The translations under genes were made by a program, and so were the position numbers. The notes beneath the pieces were generated by a model. The model ran no database searches and was not told where the DNA came from. It worked only from the letters and a program-made list of their open reading frames with translations. Of a stretch of DNA of 64,000 nucleotides, positions 1 to 9,700 are shown piece after piece (within the stretch, counting starts at the first letter, position 1; each line of letters begins with the position of its first letter). Source of the DNA: Xenorhabdus miraniensis (GTDB taxonomy: Bacteria; Pseudomonadota; Gammaproteobacteria; Enterobacterales; Enterobacteriaceae); the NCBI RefSeq assembly GCF_002632615.1, contig NZ_NITZ01000012.1, positions 88,172-152,171 of the forward strand. The letters are read 5' to 3'.

Positions 1-1545
1 GTAGGCTTCTTCCGTGCCAGAAGGACGGGCGGCAAACCAACCGTTATCACTCATCACTTTCAAACCCCCAATGGAAGCACCATTACCCGGTGCCGTCGTC
101 AGGCGGGCAGTGATCGGATCGCCAGCCAGCATGTCGGCTTTAACCATTTCCGGCGACAACTTGGATAACAACGCTTTTTGCTGATGGGTAGCAGCGGCCT
201 GAATACGGCTATAGCTTGGTGTACCGAATTGAGCCGCCAGTTTATCATAACGCTGCTGTGGATTTTCCCCGGTCACTGCGGTCATTTCAGCAGCCAGCAG
301 ACACAGAATGATGCCATCTTTATCCGTTGACCATGGCGTACCGTCAAAACGCAGGAAAGAAGCCCCCGCACTTTCTTCTCCGCCAAAGCCCAGTTCACCT
401 TTATACAAGCCATCGACAAACCATTTAAAACCGACAGGAACTTCGACTAATTCACGCCCCAAATCAGCGACAACACGATCAATCATGGCACTGGAAACCA
501 GTGTCTTGCCCACTGCGACATTTTCAGGCCATTGTGGACGATGGCGGAATAAGTAATCCACTGCCGTCGCCAGATAATGGTTAGGGTTCATCAAACCAGC
601 CGGTGTGATGATCCCGTGACGGTCATAATCAGGATCATTGGCAAAAGCCAGATCAAACTTACCACGCAGCTCCAACAACCCTGCCATTGCCCACCGAGAT
701 GAACAATCCATACGGACCACCCCGTCATGATCCAGTGTCATAAAGCGGAATGTCTGATCGATCTTATCATTAACCAGCGTCAGATCGAGATTGTAGTATT
801 CTCCGATGCGCTGCCAGTAAGCAATGCCAGAGCCGCCCAATGGATCAATACCAATTTTCAGGCCGGCTTTCTGAATCGCGGCCATATCCACAACTTCACC
901 CAGCGCTGTAACATAAGGGTCAACCAAATCCTGCGGATGCAGGTACTCACTCTTCAATGCCTGTTCATAAGGCAACCGTTTTATTCCATTAAGATCATTC
1001 GCCAGTAACTCGTTGGCACGCCGTTCAATGATGGCAGTCAAATCGGTATCGGCTGGCCCGCCATTGGGGGGATTATATTTAATGCCACCGTCTTCCGGCG
1101 GATTATGAGATGGCGTGATCACAATACCGTCAGCCAGATTTTTTCCCTGTCGGTTGTAACATAAAATGGCATGGGAAATCGCAGGCGTCGGGGTAAAACC
1201 GTTATTTTCCTGCACAATCACATCCACGCCATTTGCCGTTAATACTTCCAATACGGAAATAAACGCCGCTTCTGAAAGCGCATGAGTATCTTTACCCACA
1301 TAGCATGGCCCTGTAATTCCCTGCTGTGAACGAACTTCTGCGATCGCCTGAGAAATAGCCAGAATATGAGCTTCATTGAAACTGTTGCGTCCAGAACTGC
1401 CGCGATGACCGGAAGTGCCAAATTTGACTTTATGTGCTGGATTTTCGGGATGTGGTTGTAAGGTGTAATACTGTGATGTGAGTTGGGCAACATTAATTAA
1501 ATCATGTTGCTGGGCGGGTTGTCCCGCTCTTGGGTGAATTGCCAC
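1..1545 (-). CDS. pgm: Phosphoglucomutase, alpha-D-glucose specific (C-terminus beyond window)
   Basis: Pgm interconverts glucose-1-phosphate and glucose-6-phosphate in the cytoplasm, linking glycolysis to UDP-glucose and glycogen synthesis. The minus-strand frame is open from 1545 to the window edge (515 codons; E. coli Pgm has 546). It begins [12 protein letters not shown] after a GTG start at 1545, with AGGAG a few bases upstream. The C-terminal substrate-binding stretch [13 protein letters not shown] is seen at the extreme left, so only about 30 residues are missing. It lies just downstream of seqA on the same strand, as in E. coli, and is probably co-transcribed with it. No internal stop or frameshift was seen. 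Confidence 0.95.
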   Translation of the reverse strand, partial: MAIHPRAGQPAQQHDLINVAQLTSQYYTLQPHPENPAHKVKFGTSGHRGSSGRNSFNEAHILAISQAIAEVRSQQGITGPCYVGKDTHALSEAAFISVLEVLTANGVDVIVQENNGFTPTPAISHAILCYNRQGKNLADGIVITPSHNPPEDGGIKYNPPNGGPADTDLTAIIERRANELLANDLNGIKRLPYEQALKSEYLHPQDLVDPYVTALGEVVDMAAIQKAGLKIGIDPLGGSGIAYWQRIGEYYNLDLTLVNDKIDQTFRFMTLDHDGVVRMDCSSRWAMAGLLELRGKFDLAFANDPDYDRHGIITPAGLMNPNHYLATAVDYLFRHRPQWPENVAVGKTLVSSAMIDRVVADLGRELVEVPVGFKWFVDGLYKGELGFGGEESAGASFLRFDGTPWSTDKDGIILCLLAAEMTAVTGENPQQRYDKLAAQFGTPSYSRIQAAATHQQKALLSKLSPEMVKADMLAGDPITARLTTAPGNGASIGGLKVMSDNGWFAARPSGTEEAY

Positions 1546-1644
1546 GTTCTTTCTCCTGGGAGACTGCACTGGCTTACCTTCCAGTGCAGTATAAATAAGT
1601 TAAGTGCTTTAGGGCAGCTAACAGGGCTGAACTAAAGGGCTAAA

Positions 1645-2178
1645 CTAAATAGTGCCACACACTTTTTCAATCAAATTTGCCGGAAACTTCATATCCTGCA
1701 TGACATGTTCGATCATGCTACGTTTACGGTCAGTGTTAGTATTTGTGATCACCCAGAAAGGGGTACCGGGGATATGGCGTGGCTTGGTTTGCTTGCCGCT
1801 GGCCAAAAGTGTGTGCTCATCGCCCGCAAAATAGGTGCGGGTACGGCCGTGCATTGCTTCCGTTGTTTTAGAAAAACTTTCACTGTTCAAGCTATACAGC
1901 GTGGACAGGATCAACATAAAGCGCTCAACGGATTTTTTCTTTTCAGCGTACTCATCGGAAAGCAGTAATTCGCGAATAACACGAACAGCATCACGAGAAC
2001 GGGCAACAGGAGTTTTATCAACAGATGTAGGATCGTTGGCAGGCGGTGTAATTTGTACTGGCTGCCCGGCGTCCAATTTCAATATGCGCCGTAAAATATC
2101 AGATGCACTTTCACCGATATGCAGAGTTTGGCTTGCAATAAAGCGGTAAAGGTCTTCATCAACTTCTATCGTTTTCAT
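1645..2178 (-). CDS. seqA: Negative modulator of replication initiation SeqA
   Basis: SeqA binds hemimethylated GATC sites, sequesters oriC after initiation and organises newly replicated DNA. The 177-residue product begins MKTIEVDEDLYRFIASQ, the N-terminal ribbon-helix multimerisation part. Its C-terminal half is the DNA-binding domain, with RTRTYFA near the middle and the conserved FWVITNTNTDRKR stretch. The length is close to the family norm (about 180). It sits 99 bases upstream of pgm on the same strand and is divergent from ybfF, the usual enterobacterial order. Confidence 0.97.
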   Translation of the reverse strand: MKTIEVDEDLYRFIASQTLHIGESASDILRRILKLDAGQPVQITPPANDPTSVDKTPVARSRDAVRVIRELLLSDEYAEKKKSVERFMLILSTLYSLNSESFSKTTEAMHGRTRTYFAGDEHTLLASGKQTKPRHIPGTPFWVITNTNTDRKRSMIEHVMQDMKFPANLIEKVCGTI

Positions 2179-2437
2179 TTCTATCCAGTACTGTTCTTAA
2201 TGAAAAAATTATCCTGAGATTATAAGATATAATGCCACAAAACAAAACAATTAAACTTTCAATAACTTAAAGTGATTCTTTTTAAAATTACTAATCTTCA
2301 AAAAAGCAACTTCCCTCTAAAATAAATCAATCAGTTACAACTCTTTCACCCCATTGAGTTTGTCACTGCTTGCGTGTCATGATATTAAACATCTCAATAT
2401 TAAACATTGTATAAATGACATTAAATACAGGCAAATT

Positions 2438-3217
2438 ATGAAGTCAAATAGTCAATTAAATTATCATTTCCACACACCGGAAAATCCACAATCATCCACC
2501 CCCATTGTCTTGATTCATGGACTTTTTGGTGATTTAAGCAACCTTGGCGTATTGGGACGTGATTTACAGCAACATTATCCGGTGATTCAAATTGATGTGC
2601 GTAATCACGGTATTTCACCACGAATGGAAAATATGGATTACCGCGATATGGCACAAGATGTTCTGACACTCCTTGATGAACTGAATGTGCCAAAAGCCAC
2701 GATTATCGGGCATTCCATGGGTGGCAAAATCGCCATGACCATGACAGCAGTTGCACCAGAACGTATTGAAAAAATTGTGGTGATCGATATCGCTCCCGTT
2801 GCTTACCCTGTCCGCCGCCACAACAGTATTTTCGCGGCACTGAACAAAGTCACAACAGAAGGTGCACAAACCCGGCAAGCAGCGACAGACATTATGCGTC
2901 AGGATATCCGGGAAGATGGCGTTATTCAGTTTCTGCTGAAATCGTTCCGTCAGGGGGAATGGAAATTCAACCTGCCTGTCCTGCAACAAGAGTACGAAAA
3001 AATCATCGGTTGGGAACGTGTTCCTGTATGGTCACAGCCAGCATTATTTATTCGTGGTGGAAATTCTGATTACATTACCGAAGAATACCGGGAAGATATT
3101 ATTAGCCAATATCCACAAGCGACAGCATGGGTTGTTGCAGGTTGTGGACATTGGGTGCATGCAGAAAAACCTGATGCAGTGCTCAGAGCGATTCATCGCT
3201 TTCTGGGAACAAAATAA
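2438..3217 (+). CDS. ybfF: Alpha/beta-hydrolase esterase YbfF
   Basis: This is an acyl-ester/thioesterase-type alpha/beta hydrolase of modest substrate specificity, cytoplasmic. Visible motifs are the oxyanion segment VLIHGLFGDLSNLG, the nucleophile elbow GHSMGGK, and the C-terminal catalytic His in GCGHWVHAEKPDAV. I chose ATG 2438 (MKSNSQLNYHF) because E. coli YbfF starts at the matching place and gives about 255-260 residues. The frame stays open upstream to a TTG at 2354, which would add 28 AT-rich residues without homology. In E. coli the next gene is ybfE; here ybfE is 50 kb away, so this gene marks the left edge of the accessory region. Confidence 0.93.
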   Translation: MKSNSQLNYHFHTPENPQSSTPIVLIHGLFGDLSNLGVLGRDLQQHYPVIQIDVRNHGISPRMENMDYRDMAQDVLTLLDELNVPKATIIGHSMGGKIAMTMTAVAPERIEKIVVIDIAPVAYPVRRHNSIFAALNKVTTEGAQTRQAATDIMRQDIREDGVIQFLLKSFRQGEWKFNLPVLQQEYEKIIGWERVPVWSQPALFIRGGNSDYITEEYREDIISQYPQATAWVVAGCGHWVHAEKPDAVLRAIHRFLGTK

Positions 3218-3475
3218 TGACAATATCAACTCACTGAATGTGAGTTGATAAAAAATAAAACACATTCAATATATAAATTCCTTTTAAAAAAAATTTAATC
3301 TTTATTTCTCAAATCTATCCAAAAGAAAGATCCAATATAAAAATAGTTATATCTAACTCATTACTGACCCTCTAATATATAATAAGAAAAAGCATCCAAT
3401 ATTTATTACATCAATACTAAATAATATATCCCATAGACAAGTAAAACATCTTGACTTTAATTAAGGATAAAAATT

Positions 3476-4213
3476 ATGAAAGATAACGCCTTATATGATC
3501 CTATTGCACATCTTTACGAAAGTTTTTCGGATGCAGCCCCCCATATAGAAGTGGAAGTCCGAACCATCTTCAATCTGGCTGGAGAGATACAGGGAAAATC
3601 AGTATTAGATTTAGCATGTGGGTATGGTCTATTTAGTCGGGAATACAAAAAACGAGGTGCTTCAAAAGTTATTGGCATTGATATATCAAAGAACATGATA
3701 GAAATTGCGAAAAGTAAATCGCAACAATACGGTGACGATATCGAGTTTCATTTAAGAGATGTCAGCAAAATGGAATCATTTGGCAAATTCGACATCATCA
3801 ATGCTGCCTGGTTATTCTGCCATGCAGAGTCCCTCGAAGACCTTGAAGCGATGTTTCGTATCATTGCCGATCAACTTAATCCTTCCGGTAAACTAATCGC
3901 TTATACATTTGAACCTGATTATCGATTAGAGAAAGGGAATTATGAAAATTACTGTATAAAAGTGCTTAGTGAAGAGCCAATAAAAGACACAACCCTCGTG
4001 AAAGCTGAATTTCTGACTACACCTCCCACTCCTTTTACAATGCATCGCTGGAGCCGTGAACAATATCAGGAAGCTATCAAGAAAGCAGGTCTCAAACACT
4101 TTGAATGGCACAAACCCATGCTATTGCAAAGCGATATTGATAATCATCCTCCGGGTTTTTGGGATAATTTTCAACAGAACTGTCTTGATACAGCGCTTGT
4201 TTGTCAATTTTAA
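3476..4213 (+). CDS. Class I SAM-dependent methyltransferase
   Basis: This is a predicted cytoplasmic methyltransferase with a Rossmann-type SAM fold. Motif I is VLDLACGYGLFSRE near residue 43, followed by the acidic post-I motif VIGIDISKNMIEIAK. The C-terminal half (HRWSREQYQEAIKKAGL) resembles small-molecule methyltransferases of the UbiE/methyltransf_11 kind. The substrate is unknown. The gene is the first plus-strand gene after ybfF, with a 258-base AT-rich leader and an AAGGATAA ribosome site just ahead of ATG 3476. A hairpin follows at 4219-4243. Nothing nearby points to a pathway; it probably belongs to the accessory region rather than the backbone. Confidence 0.8.
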   Translation: MKDNALYDPIAHLYESFSDAAPHIEVEVRTIFNLAGEIQGKSVLDLACGYGLFSREYKKRGASKVIGIDISKNMIEIAKSKSQQYGDDIEFHLRDVSKMESFGKFDIINAAWLFCHAESLEDLEAMFRIIADQLNPSGKLIAYTFEPDYRLEKGNYENYCIKVLSEEPIKDTTLVKAEFLTTPPTPFTMHRWSREQYQEAIKKAGLKHFEWHKPMLLQSDIDNHPPGFWDNFQQNCLDTALVCQF

Positions 4214-4218
4214 TAATC

Positions 4219-4243
4219 TGACGCCAGCTTCCTACTGGCGTCA
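4219..4243 (+). terminator. Hairpin after the methyltransferase gene
   Basis: A perfect 9-bp stem TGACGCCAG / CTGGCGTCA with a 7-base loop lies six bases past the stop codon. No T-tract follows, so it may act as a weak terminator or mRNA-stabilising hairpin. Confidence 0.5.
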
Positions 4244-4300
4244 CTAAGATAGAATTGTTGGTCGATAATCAAGAACTGGACAGGTTGAAATGCAGATGAG

Positions 4301-4312
4301 GTGACATGTCAC
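4301..4312. promoter_or_regulatory. 12-bp perfect palindrome GTGACATGTCAC, left copy
   Basis: GTGACATGTCAC reads the same on both strands and is repeated exactly at 5066-5077, so one copy lies on each side of hicA-hicB. It could be a dimeric-repressor operator or the trace of an element boundary; the sequence alone does not decide. Confidence 0.45.
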
Positions 4313-4339
4313 ATTACTATCATAAGATCCGCGTTTTTT

Positions 4340-4402
4340 AATGACTTCATTATTTGACTTCACTTTTATCGATGCTAATATGACTTCAATATTTGAAGTC
4401 AC
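4340..4402 (+). promoter_or_regulatory. Likely HicB operator: repeated TGACTTCA half-sites
   Basis: The half-site TGACTTCA occurs at 4340 and again about 14 bases later. A third copy at 4381 forms the inverted repeat TGACTTCAA-TAT-TTGAAGTCA (4381-4401), ending 14 bases before the hicA start codon. Ribbon-helix-helix HicB antitoxins bind such operators and repress their own operon; binding here is inferred from position. Confidence 0.55.
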
Positions 4403-4415
4403 GGTGTATTGGCAT

Positions 4416-4694
4416 ATGAACAAACAAGTTTCAGCACTCCGAACACGGCAGAAACGCACATTGGAACAGATATTTAAAACGCCTGTATCTTCGGACATTA
4501 AGTGGTCAGATATTGAGTCCTTAATTAAGGCATTAGGCGGTGAGATAAAGGAAGGCCGGGGTTCTCGCTGTAAGTTTTTGTTAAATGGGAGTATTGCCAA
4601 TTTTCATCGTCCGCATCCGTCGCCAGATACAGACAAAGGCGCAGTCGCTGGCTTACGGGAATGGTTGGAAAGTATCGGAGTGACGCCATTATGA
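4416..4694 (+). CDS. hicA: HicA-family toxin
   Basis: HicA toxins are dsRBD-fold mRNA interferases blocked by HicB. The 92-residue product (from ATG 4416, MNKQVSALRTRQ) has the family core: GGEIKEGRGSRCKF, then NFHRPHPSPDTDKGAV, then LREWLESIG near the C-terminus. It belongs to the longer HicA subgroup in which the catalytic GSHH segment reads GSR and the conserved His is in HRPHP. The frame is open upstream to 4341, but that stretch contains the operator-like repeats, so 4416 is preferred. Its stop overlaps the hicB start by 4 bases (ATGA), typical of translational coupling. Confidence 0.82.
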   Translation: MNKQVSALRTRQKRTLEQIFKTPVSSDIKWSDIESLIKALGGEIKEGRGSRCKFLLNGSIANFHRPHPSPDTDKGAVAGLREWLESIGVTPL

Positions 4695-5047
4695 GTAAAC
4701 AACACACCAATATCATGGAAATAGCCGGGCTTTCGGCTGTTATCAGCTACGTGCCCGAAATTGGCATGTTTCGGGGGAAATTTTTAGGCTTGTCAGGCTA
4801 CTGTGATTTTGTGGCAGATAGTATCGCGGGATTGCATGCCGAAGGCCGATTGTCACTGGATGAATATCTGGACGATTGCCGAGCGGCCAATATTGAACCT
4901 TATCAGCAACGTGAAAAAACCAAAACATTTACCCTGCGTTATCCTGAATCATTTGGAGAACGCTTGAATCAGGCAGCCGCCGAACACCATATTTCGGTTA
5001 ACGCATTCATTCTGGAAACGTTGAATGAACGTTTAAGAAATGGCTGA
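4691..5047 (+). CDS. hicB: HicB-family antitoxin
   Basis: The 118-residue product starts MSKQHTNIMEIAGL at ATG 4691, overlapping hicA. The N-terminal part has the degenerate RNase-H-like HicB fold (ISYVPEIGMFRGKFLGLSG, then a DSIAGLHAEGR helix). The C-terminal part is a ribbon-helix-helix DNA-binding unit (KTFTLRYPESFGERLNQAA, ISVNAFILETLNERL). It should bind and neutralise HicA and repress the operon through the repeats at 4340-4402. Confidence 0.85.
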   Translation: MSKQHTNIMEIAGLSAVISYVPEIGMFRGKFLGLSGYCDFVADSIAGLHAEGRLSLDEYLDDCRAANIEPYQQREKTKTFTLRYPESFGERLNQAAAEHHISVNAFILETLNERLRNG

Positions 5048-5065
5048 AATTACAACTGTGATAAC

Positions 5066-5077
5066 GTGACATGTCAC
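5066..5077. promoter_or_regulatory. 12-bp perfect palindrome GTGACATGTCAC, right copy
   Basis: This is identical to the copy at 4301-4312 and lies 19 bases past the hicB stop codon. The two copies bracket the toxin-antitoxin operon. Confidence 0.45.
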
Positions 5078-5266
5078 GAAACATTTCTCAAACCCGCTTT
5101 GTGGGTTTTATCTGTGGGACATTCGAGTATTTAACGGGGTCAGAAGCCCAATCACGTTCCGGAAAAGGTTGGAGTGGGCATGAATGAGGAAAAATCGGAA
5201 GAGGATGATTTATCATGAATGCCGCAAACCCCGTTATTTTCAACGAGGTTTGTCAACAATCTGTAA

Positions 5267-5295
5267 GATAATCCCCCGAAATTCGGGGGATTATC
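5267..5295. terminator. Strong intrinsic terminator-like hairpin
   Basis: Perfect 14-base arms GATAATCCCCCGAA / TTCGGGGGATTATC are followed on the plus strand by TTTAT. It could end hicAB transcription from the left and the phosphatase gene transcript from the right. Confidence 0.7.
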
Positions 5296-5415
5296 TTTAT
5301 ATTCGTTTTCGGATATAAAGTCATACATGTTAATTGCACTTATTAGTCGAATCCGCCGATTATTTATATTAGAGGATGAAATAAAATAGCCTAATGGGAT
5401 AGGCCATTAAAACAT

Positions 5416-6222
5416 TTAATCCATAATAAAAGAATTCATTCTTTCTACTACGCTATCAAGCAATTTTGGCGTGCATGCCGATATCAAGCTACCACCAAAC
5501 ATCACTTTTTCCCGACGGCCGTCCAGCGAACAGAAATCCCCACCCGCTTCCTTAATGCAAGGCAAGATAGCAGCACTATCCCACGGTTTCATCAAAGTAT
5601 CAATGGCACAATGCAGACGCCCAGCGGCGACCATTGCATGTTGGTAACAATCATTAACGAAAGTAAAATCACGCGCTGATTTTACCAGTGCATCCAAATT
5701 ATAAGCGATTGTGCCATCGGCAAGATTGTAGCTTGTACTGTGTATTCCTGAGGCAGTCATTACCGCCTGTTCCACCCTTTCCGGTGAATTCTCTGCAATT
5801 TTGAGTTGACGCAGTGGCTTGCCTTCAACGCTCATCCAACAACCTTCACCTTTTGCAGCATAAACCACTGTCGAAATTGCCGGGAAGCTCATCACACCAA
5901 CCACAGGCTCATCTTGTTCAACGAAAGCAATCAACGTACTGAATAATGGAATACCATATAAAAACGCCCTTGTACCATCAATAGGATCAATTACCCAACC
6001 TGATTCAAATTTCTCTGCGCCTTCCAGACCAAACTCTTCTCCCAAAATAGGCACGCCCGGGCTGCGTCTGGTGAATATGTCACGAAGTTCTGTTTCTAAC
6101 ATTAAATCAGTCTGGGTGATAACAGAACGATCAGGTTTGTAATCAAATTTCCCTGCTCCGTCAAAAGCATCCTGCGTTTTTTTTCTTATTGAAGTCACTG
6201 CTTCAAGGGCTATCTTCAACAT
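5416..6222 (-). CDS. Inositol monophosphatase family protein (possibly histidinol-phosphatase type)
   Basis: Mg2+-dependent phosphatase of the IMPase/FBPase-like superfamily, cytoplasmic. It shows the three metal-binding signatures in order: ILGEEFGLEG near residues 60-70, WVIDPIDGTRAF near 76-87, and PWDSAAILPCIKEAGG near 213-228. The 268-residue length fits the family. Members act on inositol-1-phosphate, histidinol phosphate or PAP; the GEEFG and DPIDGTRAF variants are common in HisN-like histidinol phosphatases, but the substrate cannot be read from sequence. It is a single gene, convergent with hicAB and upstream (on its own strand) of nothing obvious. It may be an accessory gene. Confidence 0.85.
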   Translation of the reverse strand: MLKIALEAVTSIRKKTQDAFDGAGKFDYKPDRSVITQTDLMLETELRDIFTRRSPGVPILGEEFGLEGAEKFESGWVIDPIDGTRAFLYGIPLFSTLIAFVEQDEPVVGVMSFPAISTVVYAAKGEGCWMSVEGKPLRQLKIAENSPERVEQAVMTASGIHSTSYNLADGTIAYNLDALVKSARDFTFVNDCYQHAMVAAGRLHCAIDTLMKPWDSAAILPCIKEAGGDFCSLDGRREKVMFGGSLISACTPKLLDSVVERMNSFIMD

Positions 6223-6763
6223 CTGTTTATAACTCCTTGTATCATTTTCAATGGCTATACTCTAACATGGAAAAATCATAAAAAAATATAAAATAGATAA
6301 CCGCTCCAGAATAATGATCCAAAGTGGTTAATAATGTATTTTACTGAGCAAGCTATTATCATTACTGCCGCTTACCCAAAACTTCTTTAATAGCCTCATG
6401 AAGGGAATTCATGATATCAATTATGAGATTTGTCACCCAGAAAATTCAAAAAATAAAATTTAAGGTGCTAATGTTAGGTTGTGTTTTTTAAAATACACTG
6501 ACTATTCCTGTAAGGATGACATTATAAAATAACAATACCGTTTTATATTCAATATGATATTTTTAATTATAAAAAATCACAGTAAAATTCAATTTTACAC
6601 ACTGAAATTATTTATCCCTATTAACACTTTATTCCCTATAATATATTGAATAAAAGCAGATCCCGCTATTTTGGTATAATGTGCTTACGCCAAAATAAAA
6701 TGGCCCACGATTGTGGGCCATTTTCATTAATAACTCTATCTAACGACCAAATCTATCCAGCCA
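6223..6763. other. Intergenic region between rtxA end and phosphatase gene
   Basis: An AT-rich 541-base gap. It holds the promoter region of the minus-strand phosphatase gene on its left side and a strong terminator at 6697-6724. I see no further gene or repeat. Confidence 0.6.
6697..6724. terminator. rtxA terminator (bidirectional hairpin)
   Basis: Perfect 12-bp stem AAAATGGCCCAC / GTGGGCCATTTT with loop GATT. It is A-flanked on one side and T-flanked on the other, so it can work in both directions. It lies 39 bases past the rtxA stop and is the likely 3' end of the rtxH-rtxC-rtxA transcript. Confidence 0.85.
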
Positions 6764-9700
6764 TCAGACCAGTTTTGATTTCCCGTTTGTCGTATCCGAC
6801 CAAGCGGTTATGATGGTGGATTTCGTTTGGTTATCAAGCGAATCAAAAAATCCGCTGTCTCCCATATTAGGCGCAAATCCACTCATCGCCTGCACCAAGG
6901 AATCCACTGCATTAGCAGAGAGGGCGGTATATTCACGCTCACCCTGTGCATCTTTATCCCCCATTTGGGTAACAATATCCGCACGGTTGCCATTGAAGTA
7001 ATTATTGAAGGTCACAGACCCCATTGCTTCAAACTGCCCTTGTGCCGAAGTATCTTTGACATTGCGATGCGTCAGCAGAACCAAATCGTAACCACTACGT
7101 TGGAACCACAGGTTTTGCCAGTTGATATCATTGAAAATAATCTTGTCACCTTGTTTGATATCTTCAACCACGTTATCAATCACACTACCGCTGACCACGA
7201 AGCGATTAACGCCCATGCCACCTTTGAAGTGGTTCTGATATCCGCCCAGTACCAGCAGGTCATCGCCAGCACCGCCATTAATCTGGCTGAACTTGGATAC
7301 CGCATCAGCAATCAGGTGATCATTGCCTGTACCCCCATTGATCACCGCGTGATAACCCATCAGTCTGATAGAATTGTTGCCCGCATTGCCGTCGATTCGG
7401 TTATAGTTACCAAATACCGTCGCAAAATCGTTACCCTCACCCAAATCTGCCTGATTGTTGTTACCAATGGTGACGACGTAATCTTGATCTTCTCCGGCAT
7501 CAATACGATTAAAATTGCCGGAAGCCACGATATAATCGCGTCCTTTGCCGCCTTCAACCATGCCACCTTCGCCAAAGACAAACACCTGATCATCCCCCGC
7601 TCCCATGTAAGCGTAGTTGATACGTCCGGCCAATACAGCAACGTCATTGCCTGCACCACCAAACATCATATTTTCACGCCCCATCATGACGCCAGTGTTA
7701 TTGCCTGCACCACCCGCGAAGATATTGGAGGTTCCCACAGAGTAGAAGACATCATCACCACGGCCGCCCCAGAAGTTATTGTTATCTCCCAGATAAGCGC
7801 CGAGATCTTTACCGTCCCCTCCCCAGTTAAAGTTGTAGTTACCCAGTGAAACGTGGATATCGCCATCTCCTTGCAGATGACCACTATTACGTAAGAAGTC
7901 GAAGGTTTTATCCTGCATATTCAACAAATCAGCAGTCAGGTTCTCTTTCAGATTAGCCACCAGAGATTCCATCTCCGCTTGCTTATCCTGATTGAAGAGA
8001 GTTGCAAACAGGTTTGGCAGGTTCAGGGAAGTCAATCCAAAGGCACGATCTGCCTGTGGTGCTTTAGTTTCCGCAGCAGATTTATCGCTTACATCAATGG
8101 TGACAAGCCCTTCTTGATTTTCATCAGGCGCTTTCGCTTTCAGCCCGTGGCTTTCAGCAAAAGATTTCACGCCGTCAGCCCCCATTTTCAACCCGGCTTT
8201 CAGGCTGTCGAGTAACTTGTCCCGATCAGTGAAAGCCTTCAACTGATCACCACTAAATTCACCGATGATTTCCAGCATTTCACGCAGAATGGCAACGCCA
8301 TTAACAGGCTCGTTTGAACGGGAAACAATACCGCCATTCGAGGTATAATCCACACCAAAAATATCCGCCAGCGTGGTATCCGCGCTGACACCTGCCAGAT
8401 TCCCTAACAGTTTGTTCTTAATCTGGCGTGGCAAATCCGTTGGGCTAAAAGTAAATGTGGTTTTTGCCATGCCCGTGGAGGTATATTCCTGCGTCATCAG
8501 GCCAAACAGTGAACCCAGATTGGTATCCAGGATTGACTGGATATTGTCACCAAACATGAAGTTCCAGTTCCCCGTCGTGACTTGAATATCAGCACCCTGC
8601 CCGCCAACAGCAAAGTTGAAAACCAGCTTTTCATTCACCCGACGGAATTTCTCCGCCCGATTAGTTTTACCCATTTCAGGCGTATTGCCATTACCCCCCA
8701 ACCACTGGTTGTATTTCTTGTTCAGTGTACTTTCGAGATCACTTTTCAGGCCACGGCTGCTACGTTCATTTTGAGAATCGAGATCAATCAGGGTGCTATA
8801 ATCCACACTACTGGTCAAATCGAGGCCAGACAGATCACTGACATATTTCTTCGCACTTTCCAGTGTCCATTGCTGATTTTGCTTCGCCAGCCAATCCGGT
8901 GAGTTAAACGATCCGGCAATGTCCTGCAATACACCAGAAATACGGGATGCACCATCAAATGGGTTAACCAACGGCGGGGTTGGAATGGATTTTTCCAGCA
9001 TTACGATCAGATCGTTACTGCGTCCTGCGTTGAAACTGACGTTGCGGTTACCCACAAACAGTTGCGCACCTTCCAATGCCTGATAACCAGCAATATCAAC
9101 ACTGTGTTTACTGTCACCATTGCCAATATGAACCATCACGTTATTGTCACCAAAAGCCAGAGACTTAAAGCCCCCCGTGCCTACCTTGATGCCCACATTG
9201 GTGGTTCCCCAGTTAACGGCAGTGAATTCCCCGTCACCAACTTGTAACTGAATATTGCCGGAATAGCTCAGTTGGTTGTTTGATGATGCCGCCGCTGAAT
9301 GGTTATCCACCGCATCACGTTGTTTTGGCGCATGGAATATCTCTGCATTGTCCGCAATAGCACCTTGCGCTTTTGCGCCAACATCTGTTTGCCCTACACG
9401 AGACAAGACGATGTCATTTTCAGAGATACCACGGCGGACTCGCTCAGAATGGCTTTCGACCTCACCTTTATCATTCCAACCCAACACAATCTTGTTATCC
9501 GTGAGTTTATGAACCCACTGATCTTGCGCATCTTTCGTGTATTTGCGACCAACACTGTCTACCGCAACGTCACTGCTGCGCGCCGAGACGGTGATACGGA
9601 TACCCTGACTATCCAGTGCCGAAATAAAGCGGCGGGCAAAACCTTCACGTTTGTCGTCGCCAATCAAGGAACAACCAACAAGGCTGATATGGTCAGGTGT

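Larger units (their letters stand above)
5048..5415. other. Intergenic stretch with palindrome, terminator and IS30-end-like sequence
   Basis: No gene is visible. The stretch holds the right copy of GTGACATGTCAC (5066-5077), a strong hairpin (5267-5295) and, at 5332-5354, a 23-base match (one mismatch) to the right end and flank of the IS30 element at 38258-38280. It may be a scar of an earlier insertion. Confidence 0.6.

Noticed and set aside
2179..3475. Attachment site or tRNA at the left edge of the accessory region
   Set aside because: No tRNA-like cloverleaf or direct repeat shared with the ybfE side was found by eye; an exact repeat search would be needed.
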